Assembly (NCBI GenBank): GCA_910586105.1
Contig: CAJUGU010000001.1
Location: forward strand, 7,033 to 71,032
Direction: 5' to 3'
DNA length: 64,000 nucleotides
Source: an uncultured Eubacteriales bacterium
GTDB lineage: Bacteria > Bacillota > Clostridia > Oscillospirales > Butyricicoccaceae
Below are positions 8,482-20,586 of the stretch, in pieces. The notes under the pieces are model-generated. The model saw only the letters and a program-made list of their open reading frames with translations. It did not search any database and was not told the origin of the DNA. Position 1 is the first letter of the stretch. Each line of letters starts with the position of its first letter. Made by a program: the position numbers and the translations under genes.

Positions 8482-8682
8482 ATGGTGAAAGAAATCAAAA
8501 TCAAGCGGAAATCCGCGCGCAGAGGTGATGATGGGCATAAAATCGTATCTGTCCGCATGAAAGATGATTTGATCGCCCGTCTGGACGAAATATCTGTAAA
8601 TTCAAACCGATCACGCAATGAAATTATCAATCTTTTGCTGGAAGCGGCGGTTGATATCGTAAAAATCGAAGGAGAGGAATAA
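8482..8682 (+). CDS. Ribbon-helix-helix (CopG/Arc-type) DNA-binding protein
   Basis: A 66-residue protein. After a basic N-terminal arm (KEIKIKRKSARRG), the segment KIVSVRMKDDLIARLDEIS followed by NRSRNEIINLLLEAAV has the beta-strand, helix, helix pattern of CopG/Arc proteins. These dimerise and bind short symmetric operators. It is divergent from the relaxase, has an AGAGGTGG ribosome binding site, and CTAAACTA-type repeats flank both promoters. It could be a repressor of transfer, a relaxosome accessory factor, or both. Its stop (8680-8682) faces the stop of the Toprim gene four bases away. Confidence 0.8.
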   Translation: MVKEIKIKRKSARRGDDGHKIVSVRMKDDLIARLDEISVNSNRSRNEIINLLLEAAVDIVKIEGEE

Positions 8683-8686
8683 CTCT

Positions 8687-9622
8687 TCACCGAATTTCTT
8701 TCCTCTGTGGCTGTATCCGCTTGATCTGTTTACAAAGAAATTCGTTGTAATCTTTGCCCTGCTTCGGCGGGTTGTGGTGGATAAGCGTTACGCGCTGGGA
8801 CAGCTCCGGATCGTCATGAATCGCCTGCTCCAGCCGCGTCATACCATCACGCCCCGCCTTGTCGTTGTCCAGACACAAACTGACCTGGGTAACGTGCGGA
8901 TGATCGCGGAGGAATTGCAGCATCGAACGCGGGGCGGTTCCTCCAAGCGATAGGTAATGGCTGTCCTGCCAGTTCCCGCCGGACAGTTTCACCAGTGTTG
9001 CCAGCGAAAGCGCATCAATCGGGCTTTCCGCGACAGCCAGCCGGGGGCAATCCACATCACCCGCGAGAAGGGCGAAACTGTACCGTTTATCGCTGCCCTC
9101 TACGTCGATGCGGAAACTGTCCCGCGTACTGCGCAGGCTTGCAGAACGGGCGCGGCCTTCCGGGTCTTTTCCAACAAACACACAGTTTTGGTACTTTCGG
9201 CTTTCGTACAGGGTTCCGGCCTGCATACACGCGCCGATCAGCTCCGGCGAAATACCCCGATCCTGCAAATAAGCCACGACCGCCGCCCCGCACCGGTTCT
9301 TTTCGGGCAGGGTAAAGGGCTTGGGGTGGTAGGGTACCGGCGGCGGCTGGGGCATCGCCAAACTTGTCCCGCACAGGACTTCCACGGCACTTACAAACGG
9401 CATCCCGCGCACTTTGATGAGATAATCAAGCGCGGTGCGCCCACCAATTCCGCGACTGTTCCAGCACCATTTTCCATGCGATATTTTCAAGCTATCGTGA
9501 GTTTTGGTGCAATATTCGTTTAAGCCGCTCCGCTTCAATTCGTGCGGCTCATAGGCTTGCAGATACGAAAGCAAATCCCATTCCTTGGCTTTGGCAATCT
9601 GTTCTTTCGTTACTCCGGGCAA
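8687..9622 (-). CDS. DUF3991/Toprim domain protein (primase-like)
   Basis: A 311-residue protein. The N-terminal part (about 1-100) includes NEYCTKTHDSLKIS and SRGIGGRTALDYLI, the DUF3991-type region that precedes Toprim domains in element-borne primase-like proteins. The Toprim domain shows its glutamate in VAESPIDALSLA (about 205) and the acidic pair in LCLDNDKAGRDG (about 255). Such proteins are thought to prime or process transferred single-stranded DNA. The start is TTG 9622, preceded by GGAGGTGA. The gene follows mobC after a hairpin terminator, so its expression depends on read-through or an unseen promoter. Confidence 0.85.
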   Translation of the reverse strand: MPGVTKEQIAKAKEWDLLSYLQAYEPHELKRSGLNEYCTKTHDSLKISHGKWCWNSRGIGGRTALDYLIKVRGMPFVSAVEVLCGTSLAMPQPPPVPYHPKPFTLPEKNRCGAAVVAYLQDRGISPELIGACMQAGTLYESRKYQNCVFVGKDPEGRARSASLRSTRDSFRIDVEGSDKRYSFALLAGDVDCPRLAVAESPIDALSLATLVKLSGGNWQDSHYLSLGGTAPRSMLQFLRDHPHVTQVSLCLDNDKAGRDGMTRLEQAIHDDPELSQRVTLIHHNPPKQGKDYNEFLCKQIKRIQPQRKEIR

Positions 9623-9639
9623 AAAATCACCTCCATATC

Positions 9640-9679
9640 AAAAAAGGGCGGCAGGAACACTTAAATGCTCCTGCCGCCC
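9640..9679 (-). terminator. Rho-independent terminator after mobC
   Basis: On the minus strand the stem GGGCGGCAGGA...TCCTGCCGCCC (9646-9679) is followed by TTTTTT (9640-9645). It sits directly after the mobC stop and before the Toprim gene, so it ends or attenuates the long upstream transcript. Confidence 0.85.
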
Positions 9680-9685
9680 CCGCAG

Positions 9686-10024
9686 TCATAATTTTTCAAA
9701 CTTTTTGAGTAATTCATCAATCTGTCTCCAAACCGCAGCATAGCCCTGCCGCAAATCTTCCACATCCTGCGCATAAAGGTTGTGGGTGCTGTTGCAGCGG
9801 CGGGCAATCTGGTTGACGTTGCTGGAAATCGAACGAAGCAGCTTGACCATTTCGACCACACCGCTCATATCCAGATTTACGATGTAACCATCTACCGCCA
9901 TCTTGCGCAAATATGCCCGCAGATTGGCTGTGCCGAGTTCGGACATTTTCCGGTCGATCACCGCTTTTTCTTCCGGCGTGACCTTGGTATACAAGCCAAC
10001 CGTGCGTCCCTCCTTTTGTCTCAT
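9686..10024 (-). CDS. mobC: MobC-like relaxosome protein
   Basis: A 112-residue protein. The pattern [17 protein letters not shown], then [15 protein letters not shown] and the C-terminal [17 protein letters not shown] match bacterial MobC mobilisation proteins, which have a ribbon-helix-helix-like N-terminus and help the relaxase open oriT. Its ATG overlaps the stop of the giant 10021-19866 gene (ATGA), so the two are translationally coupled. A terminator follows. The relaxase that it would assist lies 1.3 kb further on, beyond the Toprim gene. Confidence 0.85.
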   Translation of the reverse strand: MRQKEGRTVGLYTKVTPEEKAVIDRKMSELGTANLRAYLRKMAVDGYIVNLDMSGVVEMVKLLRSISSNVNQIARRCNSTHNLYAQDVEDLRQGYAAVWRQIDELLKKFEKL

Positions 10025-13000
10025 AACGCCACATCCCTTCGCGCAGCGCGTTCCATACTGGACGGCACCGGCGCGGGTGGGGAGAAGGCTTTCAGAGCCT
10101 GCCGAATAGACGGCTTTTCGCCCAGATGGTCAAGGCTTTCCGCATCGTCCCGCGCGGGCAGGGAACTTTCATCCGCTTCCGAAACTTCGGCTTCCTGGGC
10201 GGATTTTTGCCGCCTGCTTTTTGCGGAATCGTCCAATTCGTGGTTGAGCTGGTTCAAACGGGCTGTTTTTTCGCGTAGTTCAGCCTCTTTCGGGAAGGGA
10301 CGTTCGGCTTCTTCCTTCGCGTTTTGCAGTTCATTTTCCAGTGTTGTAAGCCGTGTTTCATAAGATTCTAGCCGGTCGGGAATGCTCTCCAGCGCGTTGT
10401 TAATGCGGGTTACATTACCGACCGGATCGTCGGACAGCTCTGCATAATAGGTCAGGTTTTGGTGAAGCAAAATCTTGAATTTTTCACCGTCCACCTTGAC
10501 CTGCATGGTAAAACCGCGAAATTCGCCCAAATCGATCGGCTTATCCGGCTCGCCAACGAGCAAACAGGCGTTAATGATCGCAGTCCCAGCGGCTTTCCGC
10601 TCGGTGTAGACCTGCCCCTTGATCGTCATGGAAAAGGCATCATCTTTTACCGGATGGGCTTCGACGATAGGACGGTCAGCGGCCAAGCCTTCCATTAAAA
10701 GTTTCGTTTCTGCAATCTTCTGCGGGTAATATTTCAACGCCTTATCCTGCATTTCATACTGCTGCGAGGTATGGTTGGATTTGAGCAGCTTCAGCTTGGA
10801 AACCTGCACATCCAGCTCCATTTTTTCGCGGATTCGGTCGTCGCCAGTGGCAAGTGCTTTGACTTCTGCATAGGAAAGAGCCGTTGCGTCCACGTCCTCA
10901 GCGGAACGGGCTGGGGATTTGCTGGTCATGATCTGACCGATGAACTTTTGTTTGTTCTCCACCAGCCCCCAGTTGTAGGCGTCAAACGTTCCTTTTGTCA
11001 CATATTTGAACATTTTTACGCGTTTATTCATGTTGCCCTGACGCAAAGAGCGCCCTGCGCGCTGCTCCAGATCGGCAGGCCGCCACGGGCAATCGAGGTC
11101 GTGAGAAGCCACAATTCGATCCTGCACGTTGGTGCCTGCCCCCATTTTCTGGGTGCTTCCCAGCAGGACGCGCACCTGTCCGCGCCGCACTTTTGCAAAC
11201 AATTCCGCCTTTTGCGCTTCGGTGTTCGCGTCATGGATAAAAGCGATTTCTTCTGGCGGGATTCCTCTATCAATAAGTTTGTTTTTTATATCATCATAGA
11301 CATTGAAACCGTCAGCTGTACCCGGCGTAGACAGGTCGCAAAAAATCAACTGCGTGCCAAGATTTTCCGTGCTGTTTTCCCACTCCTGAAATACATTCTG
11401 CACGCAAGCATTGACCTTGCTGTCCGGATTGTCCGGCAAAAGGGGGTTCTGCAAACGCTGGTCAAGCGCCAGTTTTCGTCCATCTGACGTGATTTTCAGC
11501 ATATTATCCTGATTTGGCTCCACTGCGCCGCTTCGGACATCCTCAGCGCGTTCGCCAAGGGCTTCAACCATTTCCTGTTGAAATACGCTCGGCTCCGTAG
11601 TGACCGTGATATATTCCGCTTCCGGGACAGGCAGTTTCAGCATATCCGCAGTCTGGATATCTGCGGCTTCCTTCCAAATATTCATCAATTCGGGAAGATT
11701 GTAAAACTTTGCAAAACGGGTCTTGGAACGAAAACCCGTCCCTTCCGGTTTCAGCTCCATAGCGGTTACTTTTTCACCGAAATCTGCCGCCCAGGAATCA
11801 AAATGCCGGTGTCCATTGCGTTCCAGCGTGTCAAATTGCAAATAACGCATCATGGTGTACAACTCGACGACGGAATTGCTGACAGGAGTTCCGGTTGCAA
11901 AAGTAATACCTTTTCCGCCTGTTATTTCATCCATATAACGGCACTTTGCGAACATATCACTGGATTTCTGCGCGTCAGTCTGGGCGATACCGGCAACATT
12001 ACGCATTTTGGTGTGTAAAAACAAGTTTTTAAAACCGTGCGCCTCGTCCACAAACAGTCGGTCAACACCCAACTCTTCAAACGTAACCACTTTGTCCTTT
12101 TTCTCGTCGGCAGTCAGCTTTTTCAGTTTGGCTTGAAGATTTTTCTTTGTTTTTTCCATTTGCTTGATGGTGTAGCGCGCCCCGTCATTCTCTTTGGCTT
12201 CGCGAATTGCGTCCACAATTTCAGAAATTTGATTCCGGATCATCACTTCCTGCCGACGGTCAGACATTGGGATTTTTTCAAACTGGCTGTGTCCGATAAT
12301 CACCGCGTCATAGTCGCCGGTCGCGATTCTGGCACAAAATTTCTTGCGCCGTGCTGGTTCAAAATCCTTTTTGGTAGCAACCAGCACTTTTGCGCCCGGA
12401 TAAAGGCGCAAAAAATCGCCGCCCCATTGCTCCGTCAAATGATTGGGGACGACGAAAAGCGATTTCTGGCACAATCCAAGCCGCTTGCTTTCCATTGCGG
12501 CAGCAATCATTTCAAAGGTTTTGCCTGCGCCTACACAGTGTGCTAAAAGTGTGTTTTTACCATATAAGATGTGGGCGACTGCATTTTTCTGGTGAGGACG
12601 CAAGTCGATCTCCGGAGTCATTCCAGCAAAATTGATGTGCGAACCATCGTACTCGCGCGGGCGGATGCTGTTGAACATTTTGTTATATTTTCGGCATAGG
12701 GTTTCACGCCGTTCCGGGTCTTTGAAAATCCAGTCCTTGAACGCTTCGCACATAGCTTCCTGCTTCTGCTGGGCGATCATCGTCTGCTTGCTGTTGAGAA
12801 CGCGTACTTCCCGACCGTCCTCCTCCACAGTATCATAAACCCGTACATCTCGCTGGTTCAGCGTCTGTTCAAAAACCGCGTAAGCGTTGATCCGTTTTGT
12901 GCCATAGGTGGTATGAACGCGCACATTTTCCTTGCTGTCGGCACTTTTTCCCTGCACATTCCATTCGCCGTTGATAGCCGAATAATGCAGCTGGATTTTC

Positions 13001-16000
13001 TGGCCTTGCAGATATCGGGGTGTATGCAAAAGCTCGAACATAAATTGCTGATAATATTCCCGGTCGATCCATGACGCGCCAATGCGGACGCTGATTTCCG
13101 AAGCGGTCAGGTCTTTTGGCTGCACCTGCTCCAGTTTTTCCACGTTGACTGCGAATTCCGGATATTCTTCCGTAGCGGCGCGGGCTGCAACCAACTTTTG
13201 TCGGACATTTCCGGAAAGGTATTCGTCAGCGGCTTGCCAGCCCTGCTTCCAGTGTCCACCGCCGCTTTCTAAATCAAACGGCCCGGTTGCCGGGTCTTTG
13301 AAAATAATTCCTTTCAAATCTTCAACGATTTGTGGTATTTTCTCGCTGCCGCCCATCAGGGACGCCATATAATTCAGGTCTACGCAGGCTTTCTCGCCGA
13401 TGGATACGGCCAGCGCTTCCACTGCCGTATCAACGCTGGTTACTGGCTGCCGGTCTTGAATCGTCCGCTTGCTGAACATATCGGCTTTGCGCTCCAGTTT
13501 TCCGTTTTCATCGATCACTTCCAGTGAACACAGCAACGGATAAGAGGAATCCTCCGAAAATGCCTGCTTATTGCCTGAGCTGCTTAACAAGCCGTATTTT
13601 TCCGTGAAGCGGTCATAAATGCGATTCAAATTCGCCTGTTCCGCCTGGATTTTTTCATCGCTTGCATTTTGCATTTGCAAATCAATGAGTTTTCGAGTAC
13701 AGTCACGGATTTCGATCATGCCCTTGACACGCTCAGTCGGAACCTTGCCGAGTTCGACCCGCTTCATAATAGAGTTTTCGCGGAAATATAGTTTTTCGCG
13801 AGAAACAGTAAAGCTGAAATTTCGTACATTGGGATCTGCTGGAATCGTTTCGACCTCTTTATTCTCCTCCGGGTCTGTGATTTCCGGCTCCAGCAGATCA
13901 CGGTCGGGTGGGGCGATGAGCTGAATTGCTTCGGCAAGCTGTTCGGAAAGGTCTGCGCCTTCGGTAGGAATGCAGGCCGTTTCTCTCTCATTGCCGTACA
14001 TATTTCGGTGAAATTTCATCGTTCCCAACACCATTTCCGGGTGTTCAAGGAAGTAGCGGTTGATGGGTACGCCGTCCTCGTTTTCCCCGATTTCAACCCA
14101 ATCCGGCAACTTTTCCGGAACGCGGTCACGCTTCTGAAAGAATAGGATATCAGAAGTTACTTCTGTTCCGGCGTTCGCCTTAAATGCGTTGTTGGGCAGG
14201 CGGATAGCACCTAATAAGTCCGCTTTTTGCGCGAGTGCGGCGCGGGCTTTACTGTTTCGCTTGTCCATCGTGCCTTTGGATGTGATGAATGCGACAATAC
14301 CGCCCGGACGCACCTTGTCCAGCGTTTTCGCGAAAAAATAATCGTGAATCATCAGATTTTGGCGGTCATAACGGCGATCATGCACGCTGTAACTTCCAAA
14401 CGGGACGTTACCAACCGCCAGATCAAAGAAGTCGTCCGGGTGATTGGTGTTTTCAAAGCCGCCGATCGTAATATCTGCATTCTGATAAAGCTGCTGTGCA
14501 ATCCTGCCGGTCAGAGCGTCAAGCTCAACGCCATACAATTTGGAATCCGAAAGCTCTTCCGGCAGCAATCCGAAAAAGTTCCCAATGCCCATTGACGGCT
14601 CTAAAACTGTCCCCGGTTGAAAATTCATATTTTCGATCGCCCGATAAATCGCTTTAATGACCGTTGGCGACGTAAAATGCGCGTTGAGTGTGGTGCTTCG
14701 GGCGGATTCATATTCTTCCGGCGTGAGCAGTTCTTTCAGTTCACGGTATTCCTTCGACCATTTTACATTTTCCAGGTCAAATGCCTGCGCAATGCCGCCC
14801 CAGCCCACATAGCGCGACAGAATTTCCTGCTCCTCTGGCGTGGCAAGGCGGTTTTCCGCTTCGATTTGTTTCAAAGTCCGGATTGCGGCTAAATTGTATT
14901 GATATTTTACCTTTTCGCCACCAATTCCCAAAGCGTCATCGGTAATATGGAAATTGATCCTTTCCGGACTGGTTTTCAGCACTTCTAATACCATGTCGCC
15001 GGGGAAAACCCGACCTTGGACTTCCTGCCTTGCGAATTGACGATTTCTTTGTTGTGCTCGGGATTCTACAACTTTACCACCATCAATTTCAACCGATTCG
15101 GCTTCGATGCTTGACCTGATGGCTTCCACCAACGGCGTCATATCGAATTCCTGCGCCTGAATTTCCTCCACAAATTGACGTACAAAAGGTATCGGTTCGC
15201 TGCGGAAAATGGGAAACCAGCCCTTGATCTCCATATCTTGCAGGCTGACCTGACCGGATTCATAGTCCACGTTATCGATCTTCATGCGCCGCCCATCGAT
15301 CGTCAATTCCATGCCGAGGGGGATGTACTCCGCTGCGCTTCGTTCTTTGATGATTTCGTAGGGTGCATCAGAGCCGCGCTCCGGGTCGGGACGCGCAAGG
15401 ACAACACTTTTCCCGTGCTCCAAAAGATGCTTGAGCGTAGCCTGCCATGCGTGGGAACTGCCTGTAATCGCGACGTCCCCTAAACTTGTGATTTCACGAG
15501 TAATAAGTTTCGTGCCGAGGGCAGGAGCAGCCTCCTCCGCGTCCTTGCCATAGAATAAAAACGTGTTATCGACTTGAACGCCTACGAGCTTGTCGGGATA
15601 CTGTGCTTTCAAGTTCAAATATTCGTCCACGTTTGGGGTTAAATTTGGCTCGGAAGTGCTGGTTTCTTCGTTTGTTTCGGCGTTTTCGACCGTTTTATCA
15701 GCAGGCGCAGAGGGTGTATCGCCTTGTATCGGAGTGTCCTGCATTGGAACGCCCTGCGCTGGTGCAGGCTGCTTCGCCCAATCTGGCATATCCGGATCTC
15801 CAGCATACCGCTCCGGTGCGATTCTGGGATCTGCGATGATGTCCTGATAATTGTGTTCCAGCAGGTCGTCCACAAGCCATTCCCGAAACATCGGCAAGTT
15901 CAGATACGCTTCGGCCATGTTCGGGTGATCGGCAGCGATTTCTTCCATATAATACGCGATTTCGGTATCCAGAGTGTCCAGCGCAGCGTCATAATCGGTT

Positions 16001-19000
16001 TCCGGTTCGCGGAAATAGTCACGCAAAGCGCTGTTTTTCACAGCCGTATCGAGCATTTCCAACGTGTCACGATAAAGTGTGATTGGATCGGTCACTAAAA
16101 CTGGCGTTTCCGGCGTACCATCTGCGGTCGGTGCTTCCAGTGATTCAGGCGTGGGAAGTCTCTGCTCTTGCTGGGGCTGAGACAGTGCGGGGTATGTCTC
16201 GTTAAAAATCTTCTGATGAAGTCGGCTGTGGAACGCCGTATTGTCTGCGTACAACCGGAAAAACGTGGTATCGTCAACAAGAGAGATTGCCGCCCGCTTG
16301 ATTGCTTCGTTTCCTTCCATTTGGGCAGTCGATCGGTCAGAATTGCGGCAGGCATTTTGATATGCCGTGTCCGCCAACACCAAATTTTTGACGATCGGAA
16401 GATAATGGTTATATAACTCCCTGATAGTCGGCGCGGAAGACGCGGGAACGTCCTGTATTCCCAAGTTTTTAATATCCGGTACAGCGGCGGCGTATTGGGT
16501 TTCCTGCCCGGTTTTCTCCGGCAAATCGTCAACAGAGGTTTTGACCGTTTGGGAAACTTCCGGCTCAGTCTCAGGGACGGAGCGATTTTTCTGGTATTGC
16601 TTCAATTCCTCCGGTGACAGGTATCGATCCTGCTGGATCAGCTGGCGGATGTGCGCGGCCATTTCTGAAAAGGGAACATGACGCATTTTCCCGTCCGGAT
16701 GGGAAGATATACGCAGTTCTTTCGTAAAATAGGCATAGCCTCTTGTGCCGTCTGCCAGAGTGCAGAAACCGCCTTCAAGGTTCCCGTATCTGGATCGTTT
16801 ATATTCCTGCTCTAACTTCCAGGCAAGGACTGCGTCAGGCAAATCCTCGCTGAACAGAGCATAGATCCTCTGCTTGCGGGAAGGGTCGCCCAAGTCCTCA
16901 ATCAGAAAATGGTCGAGGTCTATGTCGGTGATTTCGCGCTGGGTCTGCGTCTTCTCTGCTGTTTCCACGGAAGAAAACAGGCTGAACTGTCCATCCAAAT
17001 CTTCCCGGACTTCTGCGCGCTTCTTCTGCGTGAGGGCGCGGGCTGCTGCTGTCAGCCGATCGCCGGGAATCGGCTGAGTTTTAGAACTTGTGCGTTTCGG
17101 CACCGATTCTTTGCGTCCGGCTTTTTTCGCTGCTTGCTTTACCTGTTGCTCTGTCTGCAAAGCGGATTCCGGCAGAGGGGCAAACAAGGCGGATTTTCCG
17201 CTTTGATAGGCTCCAACATCCCGGATTGCATATTGCAGGGTGGTATAATGTGGTGTATCTGGCGAAAGGGGCGCAAAGTCCTTTAGCATCTGATTGAAGA
17301 TTTTCTCTACCTGTTCGGGGTCGTCCAGAAACGGCAGAATGTCCCGCTCTGCCGCTGTAAAATCCCACTCATGAGGGTACGTCCGGTCCGGATCATTGGG
17401 TTTATAATAGTTAAATGCATAGATTTGACGTGCAATAGCCAGTTTTTCATAAGTCGGAAGATATGATTTTTCCTGTTCGCTGAGATAGCGGCCGCTGTCA
17501 ATCAGGTTCCGGATATGCTTTTGCACCTGGTTCCAGGTCAGATGTACGGTGTCATAACCCTTAAAGCCTGAATTATCATCGTTACGGCTGAATTTGATCC
17601 CTTTGCTGTCGTGATTTTCACAGAATCCGGCGTAGCACAAGCCCCCTGTGCCGTACTCTTCACGCAGAAAATCCGCACATTCTTTGGCGTTATGACCCTG
17701 TATAAAACACGAATAAATGCGCAGCTTGCTTTCGGAAACATTGCTGCCCCGTAGCAGCAATGCCTCGACTTCGTCCTGCGTGATGAAACTTCCCTTTACC
17801 GATTCAAAACCTTCCGCTGCATGAAATTGTGTAACCGGCTTATCCATATCAGAAAGTCGTTGTAAAAGGATATTCAGCTTGTGTTGTCTGCGAAATCGTA
17901 GCAGTTCCGGCTGCTGGTTGTATGCGCTTTCAAATTGCTGTAATTCCAAAATAGTATTATGATGGCCTTCCGTATCTTTCAACAGCTCCGCAATCCGTGC
18001 GCTGCTCTCAGGGAAAGCGCTGCCGTTATAGATAGCGGAAATCGTAGGCAGTAAATCCATCTCCCACGCTTCATCGCTGAAATCCTGTCGCAAATGCCAT
18101 AACTTTTCTGCCAGTTCGCGAAATTCGTTATCACGGGCAGCATCAATTTTATCCTGTGCGGCAAATAATCCATTGTGCAGCTGGCTTGCGATCAGTCCGG
18201 CAGCTTTTGCCCATGGAACGAAAGTGCTTCCGGGATGGCTGGCTGTGTCGCCCTGTGCAATCCGGAAGCCATCTTTATCAAACCACAGCGCATATCTTTG
18301 ACCGGCAACCGTAACACCCTTGCCGCCCTCGCCAAACTCCTGTTCTAAAAACGAAGCCGCAGCCGAACCGGTTGGCTCCTTCTGGAAAAATGCAATAATG
18401 CGTTCAATGCTGTGCGGTTGGTTGCTGCCGCTGGTAAGTGCGCGGCTGATTACGGCATCCGGAACCGTTTTTGCTGTGAAAAGGGTATGCTGAGGTTCTT
18501 CGGTTTGGGCTTCTGAAATCGTTTCGATTTGCTCCTCAACGGTCGGAAACAGCGAAAATTGCAGGGGTTCCGAGGTTTCAGATACAGAAAAAGCGGGCTG
18601 TTCGCCCGCTGTCTGTTCCGTTTCCTGCTTTACCGGTACACGATCTCCGCCAGAACGATTTCGTCCGCCTGCGCCGTGAAGCTGTTCACGGCCTGCACCC
18701 AGCCCATCTGGTCGCGGGCTTTCATCTTCTCGTCCACGCCGTTCTGACGTTTCAGTTCGTCCACCATCCGATCCGCGCGCTCCTGCGCCTGCCGGTCGAT
18801 CTCTCGCAGGTGCGGTTCCAGCCGACCGGTCAGCAGCATCGACGTGTATGTCCCGCTGTGGTGTTCCTTCAGGAAGGTTTCGCGCAGCCGTCCGTACTTG
18901 CCCAGCGGCGTCTGTTCCTCCTCGTCCGCCCCGTCCAGCATCAGGTCGGGAATCCAGTAATCGCCCACTTTCGTGTAAGTCAGTTCCATCTCGTATTCTC

Positions 19001-19866
19001 CTTTCGATACTTTCGCGATTTAATGTGTTAAATTCTTTTCTATCCTTATTATAATCGATCACCTGCTGAATTGCAAGCGGTTTTTCCAGATTCTGCTGTT
19101 TGTTTTTTGCCGCTTGTCGATCGTACTGCTTTACAGCGCGTCCAATCTCAATCAAAAGGCCCATCGACACCGAACTGGTAGCATTTCCGAGATGATGCAG
19201 TACCGCAGGTGTAGAAAATTCAGATATCCCCCGAAAATCTGCGTCTTCCAGGTAACGCGAAGGGGCAAGGCCGCAGCGGACAAGAAGGGTATACTGGACG
19301 CTGGCGGTCATGACCTGCCGGAAGCGCACCTCCAAATTCAGGTCGTCCAGACCTTCCAGCAGGCTGTCCGGCACGTCGTAGGCAAGGTCGTTCAGGTGTT
19401 CCCGGTAAGTTTCGTTGACTGCGCGGCGGGCTTGTTCCATGAGCGTCCAGCCGATATCCGTTTCCTCTGTCGTGCCGTACTGACGTTCAAGCGCTTCTGA
19501 AACGGCTCCGTGATGCTCCTCGCGCAACTCCCACAGATACGGCATTTTTGCACCGCGCACCGGGCGCGTGTCGCTCACATCAAAAACGTGCTCCAGATAG
19601 GGCCTGCCGCTGCCGTCCTTGTGGATCAGCGCAATGCCTTTGGAACCAGCCTTGACCCAACGGTGCATCTTTTTGTTCCACAACTCCATGCTTGCGCAGG
19701 CGGTAGCATCCGGCTTTTGCGCGTACAGCAAAAGCTGGTCATCGAACGAATACTTGTACAGCCGTGACGCAACTGTTAAATACTGCTTCCAATTATCGGT
19801 GCTTTGCGTTACAGTTTTTGCGGTTTTAGCCGCTAGTTCTGATATCCTCTGTAATTTATTGGTCAT
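10021..19866 (-). CDS. Giant ArdC-like / N6-adenine methylase-like / SNF2 helicase polyprotein
   Basis: A 3281-residue protein of the large conjugative-element family. Residues 1-150 resemble ArdC-type antirestriction N-termini ([27 protein letters not shown]). Residues about 290-420 are a Gly/Arg-rich linker. A methylase-like domain near 1750-1850 has [12 protein letters not shown] (motif I) and [12 protein letters not shown] (motif IV, with NVPF in place of NPPF/Y). A SNF2-type helicase follows: [12 protein letters not shown] (near 2450), DEAHGFKN (near 2605), [10 protein letters not shown] and [11 protein letters not shown] (near 2940). The C-terminal 200 residues are coiled coil. Family members are thought to protect or remodel incoming DNA; the exact reaction is not established. 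The start at 19866 has GGAGGG. The linker also encodes tnpV in another frame. Confidence 0.85.
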   Translation of the reverse strand: MTNKLQRISELAAKTAKTVTQSTDNWKQYLTVASRLYKYSFDDQLLLYAQKPDATACASMELWNKKMHRWVKAGSKGIALIHKDGSGRPYLEHVFDVSDTRPVRGAKMPYLWELREEHHGAVSEALERQYGTTEETDIGWTLMEQARRAVNETYREHLNDLAYDVPDSLLEGLDDLNLEVRFRQVMTASVQYTLLVRCGLAPSRYLEDADFRGISEFSTPAVLHHLGNATSSVSMGLLIEIGRAVKQYDRQAAKNKQQNLEKPLAIQQVIDYNKDRKEFNTLNRESIERRIRDGTDLHESGRLLDSRPDAGRGGRGGTDAAGQVRTAARNLPEGTPQRDIHVDAADRSAGTAPARDRPAGAGARGSDGGRTETSERRGREDESPRPDGLGAGREQLHGAGGRNRSGGDRVPVKQETEQTAGEQPAFSVSETSEPLQFSLFPTVEEQIETISEAQTEEPQHTLFTAKTVPDAVISRALTSGSNQPHSIERIIAFFQKEPTGSAAASFLEQEFGEGGKGVTVAGQRYALWFDKDGFRIAQGDTASHPGSTFVPWAKAAGLIASQLHNGLFAAQDKIDAARDNEFRELAEKLWHLRQDFSDEAWEMDLLPTISAIYNGSAFPESSARIAELLKDTEGHHNTILELQQFESAYNQQPELLRFRRQHKLNILLQRLSDMDKPVTQFHAAEGFESVKGSFITQDEVEALLLRGSNVSESKLRIYSCFIQGHNAKECADFLREEYGTGGLCYAGFCENHDSKGIKFSRNDDNSGFKGYDTVHLTWNQVQKHIRNLIDSGRYLSEQEKSYLPTYEKLAIARQIYAFNYYKPNDPDRTYPHEWDFTAAERDILPFLDDPEQVEKIFNQMLKDFAPLSPDTPHYTTLQYAIRDVGAYQSGKSALFAPLPESALQTEQQVKQAAKKAGRKESVPKRTSSKTQPIPGDRLTAAARALTQKKRAEVREDLDGQFSLFSSVETAEKTQTQREITDIDLDHFLIEDLGDPSRKQRIYALFSEDLPDAVLAWKLEQEYKRSRYGNLEGGFCTLADGTRGYAYFTKELRISSHPDGKMRHVPFSEMAAHIRQLIQQDRYLSPEELKQYQKNRSVPETEPEVSQTVKTSVDDLPEKTGQETQYAAAVPDIKNLGIQDVPASSAPTIRELYNHYLPIVKNLVLADTAYQNACRNSDRSTAQMEGNEAIKRAAISLVDDTTFFRLYADNTAFHSRLHQKIFNETYPALSQPQQEQRLPTPESLEAPTADGTPETPVLVTDPITLYRDTLEMLDTAVKNSALRDYFREPETDYDAALDTLDTEIAYYMEEIAADHPNMAEAYLNLPMFREWLVDDLLEHNYQDIIADPRIAPERYAGDPDMPDWAKQPAPAQGVPMQDTPIQGDTPSAPADKTVENAETNEETSTSEPNLTPNVDEYLNLKAQYPDKLVGVQVDNTFLFYGKDAEEAAPALGTKLITREITSLGDVAITGSSHAWQATLKHLLEHGKSVVLARPDPERGSDAPYEIIKERSAAEYIPLGMELTIDGRRMKIDNVDYESGQVSLQDMEIKGWFPIFRSEPIPFVRQFVEEIQAQEFDMTPLVEAIRSSIEAESVEIDGGKVVESRAQQRNRQFARQEVQGRVFPGDMVLEVLKTSPERINFHITDDALGIGGEKVKYQYNLAAIRTLKQIEAENRLATPEEQEILSRYVGWGGIAQAFDLENVKWSKEYRELKELLTPEEYESARSTTLNAHFTSPTVIKAIYRAIENMNFQPGTVLEPSMGIGNFFGLLPEELSDSKLYGVELDALTGRIAQQLYQNADITIGGFENTNHPDDFFDLAVGNVPFGSYSVHDRRYDRQNLMIHDYFFAKTLDKVRPGGIVAFITSKGTMDKRNSKARAALAQKADLLGAIRLPNNAFKANAGTEVTSDILFFQKRDRVPEKLPDWVEIGENEDGVPINRYFLEHPEMVLGTMKFHRNMYGNERETACIPTEGADLSEQLAEAIQLIAPPDRDLLEPEITDPEENKEVETIPADPNVRNFSFTVSREKLYFRENSIMKRVELGKVPTERVKGMIEIRDCTRKLIDLQMQNASDEKIQAEQANLNRIYDRFTEKYGLLSSSGNKQAFSEDSSYPLLCSLEVIDENGKLERKADMFSKRTIQDRQPVTSVDTAVEALAVSIGEKACVDLNYMASLMGGSEKIPQIVEDLKGIIFKDPATGPFDLESGGGHWKQGWQAADEYLSGNVRQKLVAARAATEEYPEFAVNVEKLEQVQPKDLTASEISVRIGASWIDREYYQQFMFELLHTPRYLQGQKIQLHYSAINGEWNVQGKSADSKENVRVHTTYGTKRINAYAVFEQTLNQRDVRVYDTVEEDGREVRVLNSKQTMIAQQKQEAMCEAFKDWIFKDPERRETLCRKYNKMFNSIRPREYDGSHINFAGMTPEIDLRPHQKNAVAHILYGKNTLLAHCVGAGKTFEMIAAAMESKRLGLCQKSLFVVPNHLTEQWGGDFLRLYPGAKVLVATKKDFEPARRKKFCARIATGDYDAVIIGHSQFEKIPMSDRRQEVMIRNQISEIVDAIREAKENDGARYTIKQMEKTKKNLQAKLKKLTADEKKDKVVTFEELGVDRLFVDEAHGFKNLFLHTKMRNVAGIAQTDAQKSSDMFAKCRYMDEITGGKGITFATGTPVSNSVVELYTMMRYLQFDTLERNGHRHFDSWAADFGEKVTAMELKPEGTGFRSKTRFAKFYNLPELMNIWKEAADIQTADMLKLPVPEAEYITVTTEPSVFQQEMVEALGERAEDVRSGAVEPNQDNMLKITSDGRKLALDQRLQNPLLPDNPDSKVNACVQNVFQEWENSTENLGTQLIFCDLSTPGTADGFNVYDDIKNKLIDRGIPPEEIAFIHDANTEAQKAELFAKVRRGQVRVLLGSTQKMGAGTNVQDRIVASHDLDCPWRPADLEQRAGRSLRQGNMNKRVKMFKYVTKGTFDAYNWGLVENKQKFIGQIMTSKSPARSAEDVDATALSYAEVKALATGDDRIREKMELDVQVSKLKLLKSNHTSQQYEMQDKALKYYPQKIAETKLLMEGLAADRPIVEAHPVKDDAFSMTIKGQVYTERKAAGTAIINACLLVGEPDKPIDLGEFRGFTMQVKVDGEKFKILLHQNLTYYAELSDDPVGNVTRINNALESIPDRLESYETRLTTLENELQNAKEEAERPFPKEAELREKTARLNQLNHELDDSAKSRRQKSAQEAEVSEADESSLPARDDAESLDHLGEKPSIRQALKAFSPPAPVPSSMERAARRDVAL
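18630..18989 (-). CDS. tnpV: TnpV-like protein, nested in another frame of the giant gene
   Basis: A 119-residue protein that closely follows the transposon-encoded TnpV family throughout: [16 protein letters not shown] at the start, then [28 protein letters not shown], and [10 protein letters not shown] near the end. The function of TnpV is unknown. It has its own AAAGGAG ribosome binding site eight bases before the ATG. It lies wholly inside the Gly/Arg-rich linker of the 3281-residue protein, on the same strand but in a different frame, so both products are encoded by the same bases. The family match runs full length, so this is not a chance frame; the linker frame looks like the secondary one. 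Confidence 0.8.
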   Translation of the reverse strand: MELTYTKVGDYWIPDLMLDGADEEEQTPLGKYGRLRETFLKEHHSGTYTSMLLTGRLEPHLREIDRQAQERADRMVDELKRQNGVDEKMKARDQMGWVQAVNSFTAQADEIVLAEIVYR

Positions 19867-19943
19867 TTGTTCCCTCCAATCGTATTAAAAATGAATCACT
19901 CTGCACTTTCCTGTGCGATAGTACCTTACCCGAATGTGCGTAC

Positions 19944-19971
19944 TTGACTATTTTCCGATCAATGATACAAT
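19944..19971 (+). promoter_or_regulatory. Promoter of the flavin reductase gene
   Basis: TTGACT (19944-19949) is followed after 16 bases by TACAAT (19966-19971), close to vegetative consensus and 46 bases before the start codon at 20018. It faces away from the giant gene, whose start lies 78 bases to the left. Confidence 0.65.
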
Positions 19972-20017
19972 GATGGAAAAATAAAATCGTCAACAAATCA
20001 CGGGAGGAGCATACACT

Positions 20018-20563
20018 ATGGGCAAGAAAATTGTTATTTTAAATGGCAGTCCCAGACCGACCGGGAATACGGCTGCATTGGTTCAGGCATTCACTGAAGG
20101 TGCTGAATCTGTCGGACATGAAGTAACCCGTTATGATTTGCAGAAAATGAATATCCACCCCTGTCTGGGCTGCTGCGGCGGTGGAAAAGACCCGGACAGC
20201 CCCTGTGTCCAGAAGGATGATATGCTGCAAATTTATCCGGCTTACAAGGAAGCGGACTTGGTTTGCCTGGCATCGCCGTTATACTATTGGACGATCAGCG
20301 GCCAGCTGAAATGTGCGTTTGACCGCTTGTTTGCGGTAGCTGAATGCAATGAAAATCTTGCGAATCCGATCAAGGAGAGCGTCCTTTTGATGGCGGCAGA
20401 GGGACATGGGTTTGAAGAAAGCGTTTACTGGTACGATCGCCTTATGAATCATCTCGGCTGGACAGACAAGGGCAAGGTTCTTTGCGGAGGAGTATTCAAC
20501 GTGGGGGACATTGCAGGCAATGAAAAGCTGGAGGAAGCGAAACGATTAGGCGCAAGCCTGTAA
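20018..20563 (+). CDS. Flavodoxin-fold NAD(P)H-dependent FMN reductase / iron-sulfur flavoprotein-like
   Basis: A 181-residue cytosolic enzyme likely to reduce a quinone, flavin or xenobiotic with NAD(P)H. The N-terminal ILNGSPRPTGNTAAL loop binds FMN phosphate. The cysteine segment HPCLGCCGGG with CVQKDDM, and ASPLYYWTISGQLKCAFDR, are typical of the NADPH-dependent FMN reductase family. The RBS GGGAGGAG is 10 bases upstream and a good promoter precedes it. It is a lone plus-strand gene between minus-strand transfer genes, ending in a terminator, so it is probably cargo with its own regulation. No regulator gene adjoins it. Confidence 0.85.
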   Translation: MGKKIVILNGSPRPTGNTAALVQAFTEGAESVGHEVTRYDLQKMNIHPCLGCCGGGKDPDSPCVQKDDMLQIYPAYKEADLVCLASPLYYWTISGQLKCAFDRLFAVAECNENLANPIKESVLLMAAEGHGFEESVYWYDRLMNHLGWTDKGKVLCGGVFNVGDIAGNEKLEEAKRLGASL

Positions 20564-20586
20564 CCGATTTATAACATTTTAGAAGC

